DNA from: Charina bottae
Lineage: Eukaryota; Chordata; Lepidosauria; Squamata; Charinaidae
DNA: 64,000 nucleotides
NCBI GenBank assembly: GCA_023362775.1
Contig: JALMGJ010000005.1
Location: 86,184,421-86,248,420 of the forward strand
Direction: 5' to 3'
Both the position numbers and the translations under genes were made by a program. Each line of letters starts with the position of its first letter. Position 1 is the stretch's first letter. Positions 12,462 through 26,852 of this stretch are shown one piece after another. The notes under the pieces are model-generated. The model made no database searches, was not told where the DNA came from, and saw only the letters and a list, made by a program, of their open reading frames with translations.

Positions 12462-13199
12462 AAGATTTATTTATTTATTATTCAAATTTATCACCGCCCA
12501 TCTCTACAGCAGTAGACACTGGGCGGTTTACAATAATAATATTAAAATTAAAACCTATACATTTTAAAATACAATATAATAATAAATAGAAAAAAATCCA
12601 GAGGATGGTGAGATCTTAAAAGGAGGATATTACTAAGCTAACCACCCCCAGGAGGAACTATTACTTCCTTTGTCCCAAGCAAGGCGGCAGAACCAGGTCT
12701 TTAAAGACCTCTGGAAGGCCAGGAGCAAGGATGCCCGCCTCACCTCTGGGGGCAAGATATTCCACAGGGCGGGTGCTATCGCAGAGAAGGCATGCCTCCT
12801 GGACTCTGCTAGATGAAATTCTTTTATTGATGGGGTCCGAAGCATGCCCTCTCTGCATGACCGGGTGGGGCGGGTAGATGTGGTCGGGATGAGACGGTCC
12901 CTCAGGTACCCTGCCCCCATGCCATGTAGGGCTTTAAATGTAATGACCAACACCTTGAATTGGACCCGGAAGCAAACTGGTACCCAGTGTAGCTCGCGGA
13001 GCAGCGGTGTTACATGTGCTGATCTTATAGCACCCGTGACTGCCCGCGCGGCCGCATTCTGGACCAGCTGAAGCTTCTGGATACTCTTCAAAGATAGCCC
13101 CATGTAGAGCGCATTACAGTAGTCTATACGGGAGGTGACAAAGGCATGAGTGACTGTTCGACTGCATGAGTGGATGTCCTCCAGGTTTCCTTCCTTCAT
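12462..13199 (-). mobile_element. L2-type LINE 3' end with open C-terminal frame
   Basis: The minus-strand frame 12633-13199 (188 codons) shows the L2/CR1-group C-terminal signature: SRIDYCNALYMGL, KLQLVQNAAARAVTG, LRELHWVPV, RVQFKVLVITFKALHG, then SRRHAFSAIAPALWNILPPE and LKTWFCRLAW. The 3' UTR runs through tgtaaaccgcccagtgtc and a gggcggtgataaattt block to an (AAAT)n tail near 12465. Five-prime truncation removed the endonuclease and most of the RT. Confidence 0.85.
12633..13199 (-). pseudogene. L2-type LINE RT C-terminal fragment
   Basis: A 188-codon open remnant of the segment after the RT fingers and palm of an L2-group LINE. It contains the LVQNAAARAVTG and ALWNILPPE blocks. No YADD-type catalytic motif is included. 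The frame is unbroken, so the copy is the best preserved L2 fragment here, and it helps identify the weaker ones at 2860, 14388, 21360, 28960 and 62640. Confidence 0.82.
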
Positions 13200-13907
13200 C
13201 GTGCAGAAATCCTGGAATGAACTAACATGAGCGTAATAGTAAAATGACTCTTGCCATCAACTTCGGAGAGGGTAGATTATCCCCTTTTTGTTCCACATGC
13301 TGATAACATTTATTATCTTTTTATTTTTAAAACCCACAGATGCAGAGATGATTTCGAAAATAAGGTTTTGCTTGGTTATTGACAGAATAAAATAAGTTTG
13401 TGAATTCTGCCTCAGCCGCTAAATGTTGCCATTGCATTTTAAAAAGAAATATGAAGGCACAGTTAATGAGGTTTCAAGTTAGTTTGGGGAAACAATTGTG
13501 TTAGAAAACCAGTGAACGCATTTGGAAATTGTCCAGTCTTCTAGCACATGCCTGTGCAGTTCTTGAGAAAGCTGTTATAAATAATTAGAGGAGCATCATA
13601 TTTCACTGACATTTCTGTATTTGCAAAAAGCCTATTCAGGCAATGTTTGTAAAATAACTGTCCTTTATAAAAGAAATGAATCAGTACTTTTTCTTCAGTC
13701 TGGAGCATATTAAATGGCACAAAAATCTTTATTAAGCAATTTTAAAATAAGATGTGCCGGGGGAAAATATATTTCATTTGGCCTTGATTTGTCTTCTGTG
13801 GCCACTGGAGTAATGATCTGTGTGAGTCTGGGCTCACATGAGGAATGGCTGAGGCAGAAGGAGAAATAACTCTGACGTCCACAATACGACAGAAAGAAGA
13901 GATGAAC
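13200..13907. other. Unique AT-rich DNA
   Basis: No repeat or exon recognised. Confidence 0.45.
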
Positions 13908-13915
13908 TGTTAGAT

Positions 13916-14205
13916 CAGAGCTTTCCAAACTTTTCATGTTGGTGACACACTTTTTAGACATGCATCATTTCGCGACACACTCTTACACCAGGGCATCATT
14001 TCGCGACACACTCTTACACCAGGGCACAAGGCAGGCATGAGGACCTGCGCGGAATCACAGCAGGTTTGGAGGCAGCAAGGCACAAGGCAGGCACTAGGAC
14101 CTGCGTGGAATCCTGGCAGGGCTCGGAGGCAGCAGCAGCCGCGACACACCCAGACACTGCAGCCGACACACTAATGTCTCCCGACACACAGTTTGGAAAG
14201 CTCTG
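13916..14205 (+). mobile_element. hAT-type MITE, copy 2 (type I interior)
   Basis: Ends CAGAGCTTTCCAAAC and GTTTGGAAAGCTCTG are flanked by a perfect 8-bp duplication, tgttagat, at 13908-13915 and 14206-14213. The interior matches copy 1 at 4137 but includes a local tandem duplication of a roughly 34-bp segment (catcatttcgcgacacac...) at 13963-14030. No coding capacity. Confidence 0.9.
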
Positions 14206-14386
14206 TGTTAGATAGTTATGTAAAGATGGCGCCCTTCTATTTTCTCTTGCTCACCTGGATATTTCGGGGATGAAAAGAGGAGGCAAGTAAGCACACCTTG
14301 GGATGGTGTTTCCTTTTTAACTCAATCACAGCATATGACTTTGGAGAAGGAAAAAGAATAGTGGAGTGATTCCAGCTTGGAAACCT

Positions 14387-14387
<1 letters not shown>

Positions 14388-14437
<50 letters not shown>

Positions 14438-14885
14438 TCTTATATGACTGCCCATCTCCCCCAACAGGGAACTCTGGGCGGTTTACAATAAAACTGATTT
14501 AAAATAGGGAATAAAAATATAAAATCACAGTTAATTAATACAATAAATAATTATAAAATCCAGTTGGCAAATTAGCTTAATAAAAGGAAGGACATTATGG
14601 AAGTAACCACCCCCATGAGGAACTATCCTTCCCTCCTTCCCATGCCAGGCGGCAGAACCAGGTCTTCAGCTCTTTCCTAAAGGTCGGGAGGGAGGGGATC
14701 TGCCTCAACTCTGGGGGCAAGATGTTCCAGAGTGCGGGTGCCACCACAGAGAAGGCCCGCCTCCTGGACCCCACCAGATGACATTCTCTTATTGATGGGG
14801 TTCGTAGCAGGCCCTCTCTGAATGATCGGGTGGGGCGGGTCGATAATATGGGGATAAGACGGTCCCTCAGGTATTAACTCCGGAT
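14388..14885 (-). mobile_element. L2-type LINE 3' end
   Basis: Minus strand: the (AAAT)n tail at 14388-14438 precedes the ttgtaaaccgcccagagttc 3' UTR block. The C-terminal coding block (LRTPSI, SRRRAFS, ALW-like, LKTWFCRLAW) lies at about 14640-14860. It parallels the copy at 12462. Truncated at the 5' side near 14880. Confidence 0.8.
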
Positions 14886-15573
14886 AACTTTTCTCCCATC
14901 TCTCCTCCAAATTAACTAAGGTGTTGCTTAGTTGTTCTAAAGGATCCATTTGCCATCGACCTTTAGAGCCTTCTCTGGGCTGAGAGGCAACTCATGAATA
15001 TTTCACAAAGATAAACAAACAAACAAACAAACAAATAAATAAATAGGAAAGACACCCTCATGCTGTCTCTCCAGTAACCCTGTGATGTAGGCTAGCCTGC
15101 AGCTGATTGAGCAGCAGTGAGTGAACATAGTGGTTAAGTGGCAGGTCCCTCTTGTCCAAGGTTAATATACTGCAAAGCCACCTTGGTTTTTAGCATTTCT
15201 GGGACTAGGGACAAATCTACGTTTTCACCAAAGCAACTGGAGGTGTCATAAGCATTTTCATATCATGTTATGTTGCTCTAGAAGGATGCATTTCTTAAAA
15301 TATTCCACAGCTGAGAAATTATTTATTTGCCACCATTTATAATAAATTATTTAGAGTGCAAAGTGCTTCACAGTCTGCTATAAATATATTAGTCTTTCAA
15401 GGGTCAAAAGGCGCCTTGTTGTTTTTGCAGCAGAAAGCTAGCTCAGGTCCCTTTTGGAAATTCATCTTTTTAAAAATCTGAATTAAAGGGAACATTTAGC
15501 CCTATTTTGGCTTTTGTATATGTGAACGCTCACAGTAACTTCATATTCCTGCCAGGAGGCATTCCTTGAAACC
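14886..15573. other. Unique DNA with a short (AAAC)n/(AAAT)n tract
   Basis: The simple repeat aaacaaacaaac lies at 15012-15043. Otherwise nothing recognised. Confidence 0.4.
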
Positions 15574-15985
15574 AGGAGACTGAGAGTTCTAGTCCCGCCT
15601 GAGACGTGAAAGCCAGCTGGGTGACCCTGGGCCAGTCCCTCTCTCTCAGCCCTAGGAAGGAGCCAATGGCAAACCAGGAGACTGAGAGTTCTAGTCCCGC
15701 CTTAGACACGAAAGCCGGCTGGGTGACCCTGGGCCAGTCCCTCTCTCTCAGCCCTAGGAAGGAGCCAATGGCAAACCAGGAGACTGAGAGTTCTAGTCCC
15801 GCCTTAGGCACGAAAGCTGGCTGGGTGACCTTGGGCCAGTCCCTGTCTCTCAGCCCAACTCACCTCACAGGGTTGTTGTGGGGAAAATAGGAGGAGGAAG
15901 GAGTATGAGGGTATGTTCGCCACCTTGAGCTATTTATGAAAATAAGAAAGGCAGGATAAATCTAAATAAATAAATAAATAATTGT
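15574..15985 (+). mobile_element. SINE-B with three tandem body units
   Basis: Body units of 102 bp start at 15574, 15676 and 15778. Each begins aggagactgagagttctagt, and units are joined through ggagccaatggcaaacc. The last unit runs into the normal tail (caactcacctcacaggg, gagctatttatgaaaat, AAAT repeats). The tRNA-like head is missing. Because 102 is divisible by 3, the array gives long but meaningless frames on both strands. Confidence 0.88.
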
Positions 15986-16059
15986 ACCCGCAGAAGCTTT
16001 CTTCCTAGAAACAACCATAATTCCCCTCCTTGGGAAGGGAGGGGCAACAGTTCCTCCTG

Positions 16060-16260
16060 GGGATGGCTGGTGCCATAGAGCCCTTTTAAACACAAGTTCG
16101 TTGCCTCTTGGATTTTATATTTATTTTAAGTAATTATATTTATGATGATTGTATTATATGTTATTTTAATTTTTTGATTTTTTGTAAACTGCCCAAAGTC
16201 CATTTTGGGGGAGATGGGGCGGTGATATCAATTGAATTATAAATAAATAAATAATTGGAC
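16060..16260 (+). mobile_element. L2-type LINE 3' UTR fragment
   Basis: Ends with tttgtaaactgcccaaagtc, then gggggagatggggcggtga and an (AAAT)n tail, matching the 3' end of the copies at 12462 and 62640. No coding part remains. Confidence 0.75.

Positions 16261-19182
<2,922 letters not shown>

Positions 19183-19222
<40 letters not shown>
19183..19222 (+). repeat. (TG)n microsatellite
   Basis: About 19 uninterrupted GT dinucleotides. Confidence 0.98.
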
Positions 19223-19224
<2 letters not shown>

Positions 19225-19235
19225 ACCAACATACA

Positions 19236-19390
19236 CATAGCCAATGTGGTATTAGCGGTTTGGTGGAATAGAAGCAGGGAGACCCATGTTCTAGTCCTTC
19301 CTTAGGCATGGAAGCCAGCTGGATGATTCTGGGTTGGTCACTCTCAGTATTAGACTGGAAAGTTGAAAAATTATCTATCTACCAATTTGC
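19236..19390 (+). mobile_element. Diverged SINE-B-like fragment
   Basis: Contains ccaatgtggtatt, agggagacccatgttctagt, ccttccttaggcatggaagc and ctggatgattctggg, the order of blocks in the SINE-B body. It is clearly older than the other copies and the normal tail is not recognisable. Confidence 0.5.
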
Positions 19391-19395
19391 ACTGG

Positions 19396-19730
19396 ACTAG
19401 CGTGGTGGCTCAGTGGGTAAGACGCCAGGCTTGTCGATCGGAAGATTGCAAGTTCGGAGGTTCGAATCCCTAGTCCTGCGTGCGGAGTGATCTCCCACAC
19501 TAGCTCCAGCTCTTGCCAACCTAGCAATTCGAAAGCATGCAAATGCAAGTAGATGAATAGGTACCACTTCGGTGGGAAGGTAACAGCATTCCGCGCGTGT
19601 CATGCGGCCACATGACCGTGGAAGCATCTTCGGACAACGCTGGCTCTTCGGCTAACAAACGGAGATGAGCACCGGCCCCTAGAGTCGGACACGACTGCAC
19701 AAATGTGCGGGGGGTACCTTTACCTTTTTA
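19396..19730 (+). mobile_element. SINE-A (tRNA-derived), copy 1
   Basis: Opens with a tRNA-like head: A box tggctcagtgg, B box ggttcgaatcc near 19459-19469. The body contains acctagcaattcgaaagcat, the ttcggtgggaaggtaacagc block and ttcggctaacaaacggagat. The tail is agagtcggacacgactgcac, a G-rich run and (CCTTTA)n. I use the label SINE-A for this family of eight full or near-full copies. The gagtcggacacgactg tail motif also occurs in the BovB 3' ends here. Confidence 0.9.
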
Positions 19731-19783
19731 GCTTAGAAGATTGTGGTCCATACCTTCAATGAAGCAGTGAATTGATTTGGGAT

Positions 19784-19812
19784 GGGAATCATCATCATCA
19801 TCATCATCATAT
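19784..19812 (+). repeat. (ATC)n short microsatellite
   Basis: About seven ATC/CAT units. Confidence 0.9.
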
Positions 19813-20107
19813 GCACACACATCAAAACACAGGAAATTCATTTCATGAAATTGTTCTTGTTATTATGCTCCTATCCAATGAAAATCAAGCAGCAGCACTC
19901 CTTGGTGATTTCAAAAAGGAAAGTGACATAGGAATCAGTAGTTTGTGTAGTGTAGACTCCTTCTCTTGTTTCTCTCATTTCTTAGTAACCACTTAATTAT
20001 GTGTAGGCTGTGCATTATAGAAATTGATGTTCAACACCTCTGGAGGGCGTCAGGTTGAAAATAATATCTAAGACAAGATTTAAAAATGAATGTACTGTGC
20101 TTATAAA

Positions 20108-20439
20108 AAGGTAAAGGTTCCCCCCGCACATTTGTGCAGTCGTGTACGACTCTAGGGGCCAGTGCTCATCTCTGTTTGTTAGCCGAAGAGCCAGCGTTGT
20201 CCGAAGACGCTTCCACGGTCATGTGGCCGCATGACGCGCGTGGAACGCTGTTACCTACCCACCGAAGTGGTACCTATTAATCTACTTGCATTTGCATGCT
20301 TTCGAATTGCTAGGTTGGCAAGAGCTGGAGCTAGTGCGGGAGCTCACTTCGCACGCAGGGCTAGGGATTCGAACCTCCGAACTTGCAATCTTCCGATCGA
20401 CAAGCCTGGCGTCTTACCCGCTGAGCCACCACGCCCCTT
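20108..20439 (-). mobile_element. SINE-A, copy 2
   Basis: Antisense copy with tail at 20108 (ggtaaaggttcccc) and head at about 20435 (gctgagccaccacgcc). The B box read on the minus strand is ggttcgaatcc. It ends 18 bp before the left arm of the large inverted repeat at 20458. Confidence 0.9.
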
Positions 20440-20457
20440 ATACTTTGTTTATAACTT

Positions 20458-22086
20458 AGAAGTTAAAACCTGTCCTGTAACTTTAATAAATCTTCCATGG
20501 AAAGCGTGATGCACTGTTTCATGATGCACGAATGGGACTTGAAACAAAATATGTGGAGTCAAGCAGCATGTAGAATTCCAGAAACCAGGTACATCCTTCT
20601 AGCTCTACTAGGATTTGAATCTAAAGACAATTGAGTATCAATTGCCACATTTTAAACTGTGCTTATACTTGTATTAATAATCTAATTACTGTTATAACTG
20701 GCCACCGCTCGGGGGAACATAAAGAACTGGGTTTTGTCCTATGTGCTTGTCAGACTTCACACCAGACTTGGCTGAAAATCTCAGCTCCCAGACACTTAAA
20801 CTTTTATTCTGGAAATATTAGCTGGCAGAAGACTCTTAGACACAACTCAGTGAGGTTAGTCTCTTTACTGCAGACAAGAATGAAGTCATATACACACACT
20901 TTGTCCAGTAAAGTGCTCAGAAATCAAAGCTGGTATTTAGGCCTATGCTCCATGGCCTAAATTCTAGGCTTTTTCTTCCCACTTTTCTGAGTCAATGATT
21001 ACTTGAACATTCCCTTGATGGCCTTGGGAATGATGAAGACATAAGAGTTCTCTATGGTACCATAAGAGTTGTCTCTGACCAGGGAAGCATGAGTTCCAAC
21101 CTCACTGGCTTCATTCATTTCAGTACTTGTGAGGGGTACATTATAATTTCTCTAACTTGTGAATTGTGTTGGGTCCTGTAAATATATGCAGGATACATAT
21201 ACGACTACAAGGCCCCCTCTAATGGAGGACAAATGGAGGATAGGAAACTGTAATATACCATGGTAAGAAGAGAAGAGCTGAAAATGGTCACCTTGGCTGG
21301 GATAGGGGTATAGCACTTCTCTGTAGAATGATGTCCTGTTTGCTAATAAGTCGTCTTCAGTCCTGTGATTGACCCACATTTTTTAATTAACATGTTGAAG
21401 AGAGGCCTCTTCAGACACCATCTGAATCTCTGGGGAGATGCTGGTGCTGAAGAGGCATGACTCCAGGGTCCAGCAAGATTGCATTGTTTGATAGAAGGGA
21501 CCTGGAGCATGCCCTCTGGTGGGGCAAGCAGAAACAATCGGAGAAAGGCGGTCCCGCAAGTAGCATGGCCTATGCCATGGAGTTCCTATTTGGAATGCAA
21601 GAATACGGCAATAATGTTTCTATTACCTGATTGTACATTCTTACCTAGGACCATCTCACTGCAAGAGGAAATATGAGCAGGCCTGGGAAAACCCAAGAGC
21701 ATGTAGATGTGTTCTTCTCAGGGAGGGAAAGAGAGAGCAAGATAACACAATGAGAACTGAGCATGCTATATTGCTACTAAATGCTAGTAGCCCTTTCATT
21801 AAGCTGCTGGCTTCCTTAAGTGGGCTTAGACTTCCCCTCCATCCCATCTAAGCTAGCCAGCTCTGTACTACACAATGTGGATTGAGGCTCTCACTGTGGC
21901 AATTGATACTCAATTGTCTTTAGATTCAAATCCTAGTAGAGCTAGAAGGATGTACCTGGTTTCTGGAATTCTACATGCTGCTTGACTCCACATATTTTGT
22001 TTCAAGTCCCATTCGTGCATCATGAAACAGTGCATCACGCTTTCCATGGAAGATTTATTAAAGTTACAGGTCAGGTTTTAACTTCT
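20458..22086. repeat. Large inverted repeat: 192-bp arms, 1245-bp spacer
   Basis: The left arm 20458-20649 and right arm 21895-22086 are reverse complements with one mismatch seen by eye (gtcctg versus gacctg near the outer end). The spacer 20650-21894 contains an L2-like relic (21360-21560) but no transposase frame. No clear target duplication flanks the outer ends. It could be a foldback-type element, a template-switch inverted duplication or an assembly artefact. Confidence 0.9.
21360..21560 (-). mobile_element. L2-type LINE relic
   Basis: The minus frame contains EGMLQVPSIKQCNLAGPWSHA, then a proline/serine block and RPLFNMLIKKCG, which echoes the EGMLRTPSIKEFHLAESRRHA segment of the L2 copy at 12633. 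Short and diverged. Confidence 0.5.
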
Positions 22087-24150
22087 TTTGGCCTAGCTCC
22101 TGCTTTGAAATTCCACCCCACATGAACAAAATGTAGTGTTGCCCTCTGTACTTGGCATCTATGTACTTTTTCAAGGCACATTTGTGGTGTTTTCAGGTAT
22201 CAGACGCTTGGAATTAGTCTGCAGATGCAGATGAATGAGGTAGTAGATTCCTGAGATGGGAGGACCATCTCAGCCTGAGTGATTACATTGTTCCACAATA
22301 AACAAAATAAATTTTTAAAAAGTCCATTGTGGAAAAGTAGGGCTCTTTATTTCATTTTTCACAGGGAGAAGCATTTTTAAAATGTCACCCTTCATAGTAA
22401 CAGCCAGTAGTAATTTAGCTCATTCTGTCATCTTATTAGTAGTAGTGAGATCATCACTGCCCTTCTTTGTCCCAAAATGCCATAGGACTTGCAAGGGGTT
22501 GGGAAACTGAATTTTGCTCAGAGGAAACACTGCAAATGTAGAAATCCTCTGGAGCTTGGGGTGGGCAGTGTCAAACCAAGGAGACCACCTTTCTGGCTTC
22601 TGGAATTTTCCCTGCCGTGCCTCTTGTGGTTAAGATATCAGGGTGCCTTACCACCACCTCTATGTACTTCCCAGTATATCTGATCCATAAAAATCAAGAT
22701 GGGACGGGCCACCTCCTGTTAACTAGCTGAGTGGAGCACCAGCCAACTTAGTGGAAGGGCAGAGCAGAGGAGTGGATAAACCCAGGTAGCAATGCAAAAC
22801 TTCTGAAGAAGATAAGACTCCTCAGACCAGTGGTGGGGTAGAAATGCCCTAGATACTGTCCTTCTCACCTCTATCTTCTTAACCACATTTTGCTCTTCCT
22901 TCCTAGGATTGTGCATATGCAGTAACTAATGTGCAGCTAATAATCAGGAAAGGCTGACCATTCCCCTTCTGAGAAGAACTCTGCTCTTAAAAGTCCTTTT
23001 AGGCCAAGGGCTTTCTCTGTAGTGCTGTGTGAAGTTGGGGATTTCTTGAGCCCAAGCTGTGTGATGTCTACATTAATATCTGCTGCTGAAGCCCTCTTGA
23101 CAGTACTTGAGAAGGGTTAAGAAAAAGCAAGGCAAGAGATGCTTTTCAAGCAATCTTCTTCCTAGTCATTGGTCATTTTGAGCTAGGAAGAAAGGTTTCC
23201 TGGAGGAGGAAGGTGAAGGAGGAGTATAAAAGAGGCTATATAAGCAAAATCTCAAGGAGGAAAGTTCGTTATAGAGAGGAATGAGATGGGACTAGGTTCT
23301 TTTATCACACCTAGTTTGGGAAGGCTTATATAATTCACTGGTGCCTTTGCCATTTGTGAGTAATGCAGTCATCCCAATCTGAGGCCGTAAAAACTTTATA
23401 GTGCTCATGGTATTGCACACCTCACCAAAATATAAGTGATAGGCCCACAGGTTGAAAAATTGACTTACTCTGGGCTATAACACCTGAAACTACAAGCTGA
23501 GGTCATTATTTTTGATGGGAGGCAACCTTATGACCAGAGAAAACAATACTTCTTGTACGCTGCAAAAATGTTTCTTTCTAGGAATCTGCCACAATGCTGC
23601 TGCTTTAAAATGAAGGAAACAGTTCTTTTATTTTCTCCATCCATTTCTTCCATTGTTGCTTTTTAAAGGTTAGTCCATGTATGTATGCTTTTCCTGGACA
23701 GAAAGGGCTATCAAAGACAAACACCTGATTTACTGTGAGCAGGTGAAGTGTCTTATATCGATAGAGAGCCCCAGATCATTCAGCCAAGTATTAACCATTC
23801 TCTGGAATTCTGTTCATTTCCAAGGCTCCACTTCTACCAAGCTATGGGAGAAACATGCTCTGGCAACCTCTTTTTTCTGCCATGACCTTATTGAAGCCCA
23901 TTCAGCAGTCTGTTAGAACTACTGAAATGGAGCAGAGCTGCAAAGTTCATGTACAGAAAAAGAATATTGTTTAAAAACAGAGCCCATGAACATATTAGAG
24001 AGATCCAGGTTAATCTTACACCTTTAGCCCACCCAAGCATAAAGAAATGCATGCTTAGACATGGCAGTTATGAAAAGTAAGTACAAAAGAGTCCTTACGT
24101 TTATTCATTGCAGGTACAGCATTTTCGGTAGATAAATGATGTTCCATTTC
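22087..24150. other. Unique DNA, nothing recognised
   Basis: About 2 kb with no repeat terminus or convincing exon. The 79-codon frame at 23677-23916 is unassigned. Confidence 0.45.
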
Positions 24151-24165
24151 TTCTTTGTTTCCCTA

Positions 24166-24528
24166 TTACCCGCCTAGTAGCTAAATTTTGTGCTGCCGCA
24201 ATAACGATGAGACAAAACCAGATAAAGAAATAGGGATTTTTAATTGCGCTTATATTTTTACTAATATTCTGTTTAATTATTTTAATAATCTTTGTGGATA
24301 CTCATTTTACAATATTTTATAATATAGTATTAATTGAATGTTCATTTAATGATTAATTAAATTAAAATATTATAGTATAGGATTTTATACGTTATAGTAT
24401 AATTGTCCTAATATATTGCTTTTTATATATAGACGTATTTATAAGATCCAGTCGCCTGTATCCGTAATTTTTATTAAGTGTATGTTGCTGGTCATTGACC
24501 GAATAAATAAATGTTGTTGTTGTTGTTG
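24166..24528 (+). mobile_element. Unclassified LINE 3' end with 15-bp target duplication
   Basis: Ends tggtcattgaccgaataaat plus (TTG)n. The flanking duplication ttctttgtttcccta is perfect at 24151-24165 and 24529-24543. The first 60 bp encode a short peptide (VAKFCAAAITMRQNQI) resembling the tail of the LINE fragment at 48646-49388, so both probably belong to one family. The clade is not assigned. Confidence 0.8.
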
Positions 24529-24543
24529 TTCTTTGTTTCCCTA

Positions 24544-26850
24544 AACTTTATACCTCTTGCCCTGCTTGCTGCAAGAGATGCATGTAGAAAGGGGGAAAAA
24601 TCTCCTAGGCCCATCCATGGCCTAGAATGGAGCAGCACACAGCCATGTGCTTGCTCCCGGTTCAAGGAGTAGAGAGAAAGAGAATGAGAAATGAGGCCTA
24701 GCACATGGCCTCTCTCCATGGAGAGGAGCAGCCACTTGCTGCTTCCTCCTCTATGGAAGAATCAGAGAGAGAGAAGAGGAAGTGGGAGGGGTAACAAGCA
24801 GCTTCCTCAAAAGCATGGAGAGCTTGCATCCTAGAGCAGCCATCCATATGCTGCTGAGGCATGCTGGATTTGCCAGAATCTCCAACACTTATGAGGTTGC
24901 CTTCATCTTGTCCCAGTCTGTGAGAGAGACAGCCTTTATCCATCATTCTTATACCAGAGTTATACTAAGTGTTTTCTCACTTAATCTAACACCATCCAAG
25001 GGCAGCATCAAGATGTTAAGCTTTGACATTCCTGAATGTGGTAGGAAGTCAGGGGATTGTGGTGACTTGGAACAGAGGCAAAAGGAAGGGATTGGTAGTA
25101 GGGGCATAGTTTTTTTGCCAGCTTAGATATGTGTGGACAGCACTTCACCTCCATAGAGGGGAAAAGTTCCCAGCCTTTTCCAAGGGTTTTAGAATTGGAA
25201 ATCAATTTCAAGAATTGCATGTAGGATCTTATGAGTGCCGAGTATAGGCTCTACCAGTGAGCTATAGCCCTTAAAGATGAATATACATGGGAGAAAATGG
25301 CTTTTCTTTTTAAAGAAATGGGTCCACACCTTCGTTTCCCATCACAACTCAAAACTAAAATTTTGATAGGATACTGTAGGTTAGCATCTGTGCCAGGAGA
25401 TTAAAGATCTATAAACAAGGTAGTTAGGAATGATAATGCATAATTTTTAAATAATGAAGCAGATTTCATTCAAGTTCTTTTATTCTTTGTTAAGGCAGGG
25501 ACATATTAGCAACACGGGCCTCCAACTTTTCATCAAGCTGTCACCATTTCATGAGCTTCTGATTGCATTTTACCAAGTTTGGTGTTCCTGTATGAAAGTT
25601 TGGCATTCTCAAGTGAAATTTCATGAGCTTTTGGTGGGTTTTAAACTTTTTCTTGTGGGAAGAGGTTCTGGAATCTGTAGGTGCTTGTTTTCAGCTCCTG
25701 GAGAGAAAACTTCTGAGAAAAGATCTGTATTGCTTGGGTTCTGAGTGTTGCACTTGTGTTACCTTTTCATGCTTACATCAGCCCATACATGACTAAAAAC
25801 AAACAAACAAACAAACTGCTATTGAAAGACAGGACTTGCAACCAAATGCAAAATCTATTTCCCCAGTACTGGAAATTGTCTATTGTAATCTTGGTAGTAG
25901 AATATGCAAACCCCATTTTGCAAATAAGATATGGAAATAACAGAATATAGCTAAATATGTAATACTTTGCATAATGTGGCTGATCCTGAAAGGGCGTAGA
26001 ATGAACAGGTATGTATGGATGTCATGCATCTAAAAACATATATCTCTAATAACAGCTGAATACAATCAGTAAGTAGAGACAAGCCATATGGTTCTAATAT
26101 TAGCAGGTTACAAGAAGTATTATCTTGAACCCCAACATGATTTTTTAATTAAATGTTTTGTAAGCTAAGTAGGACAGTGTCAACTGGAGTGCATCCAACG
26201 TGCCTCCAGTTCAGTGTAACATGGATTCTGATAAACCTGAATTTTTTGAAATGTATGATTTTCTTGCAGGTGAGCACCTACTGAGGTTGGAGCAATTTTG
26301 AGAAGAATAGGAAGAGTGTTGCCTATAAACTTTGTATATATCATACCAATATGATGGCATTTTTGCATTTTTATGATGCAGCTAAGTGGCGAATCTCCAT
26401 TTATACTTATCCCAGATGCCTATCATATAGAAGTAGCTATTAATCATACATTGATCACCTTCCCAAAGCCTAAACAAGAAACTAGGGGCCACTTAAAACA
26501 TGCTGCCTTTCATTAAAGAGGAAATTATTACCATATATTTCTGTAATAACCAATAACATTTCAAATTACTCACATTTATAGTTTGTAATCAACTTTATGT
26601 TTAACCTCTAATCTCTATGAAGTAAGTAATGACTGGTTTGTGAGTCAGGCACTTCTTGGAAGTTAAAGGCAGATAGTAACTTGCCTGCCTAGTTATAGAT
26701 AGTCATATTGGCAAATTTAGCTAGATCTTCTTGAACATTAGAAAGAATGTTCCGTAGCTTGAAAGCGAAAATGAATATGTAAAAACAAAACCTGAACAGA
26801 ACACATTTCAGTTGCTGCATTTTTACACAAGTTAAAAAAAGGGGGGGGGT
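24544..26850. other. Unique DNA, nothing recognised
   Basis: Short frames at 24782-25126 and 25454-25744 have no recognisable family. Only a small (AAAC)n tract at 25798-25816 stands out. Confidence 0.45.
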
Positions 26851-26852
26851 GC

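Noticed and set aside
12633..13199. Host gene encoding a 188-residue protein
   Set aside because: The sequence matches the C-terminal block of L2-type LINEs repeated at several other places in the window.
19396..19470. tRNA gene
   Set aside because: A and B boxes are present but no cloverleaf or acceptor stem; the same sequence heads eight dispersed SINE copies.
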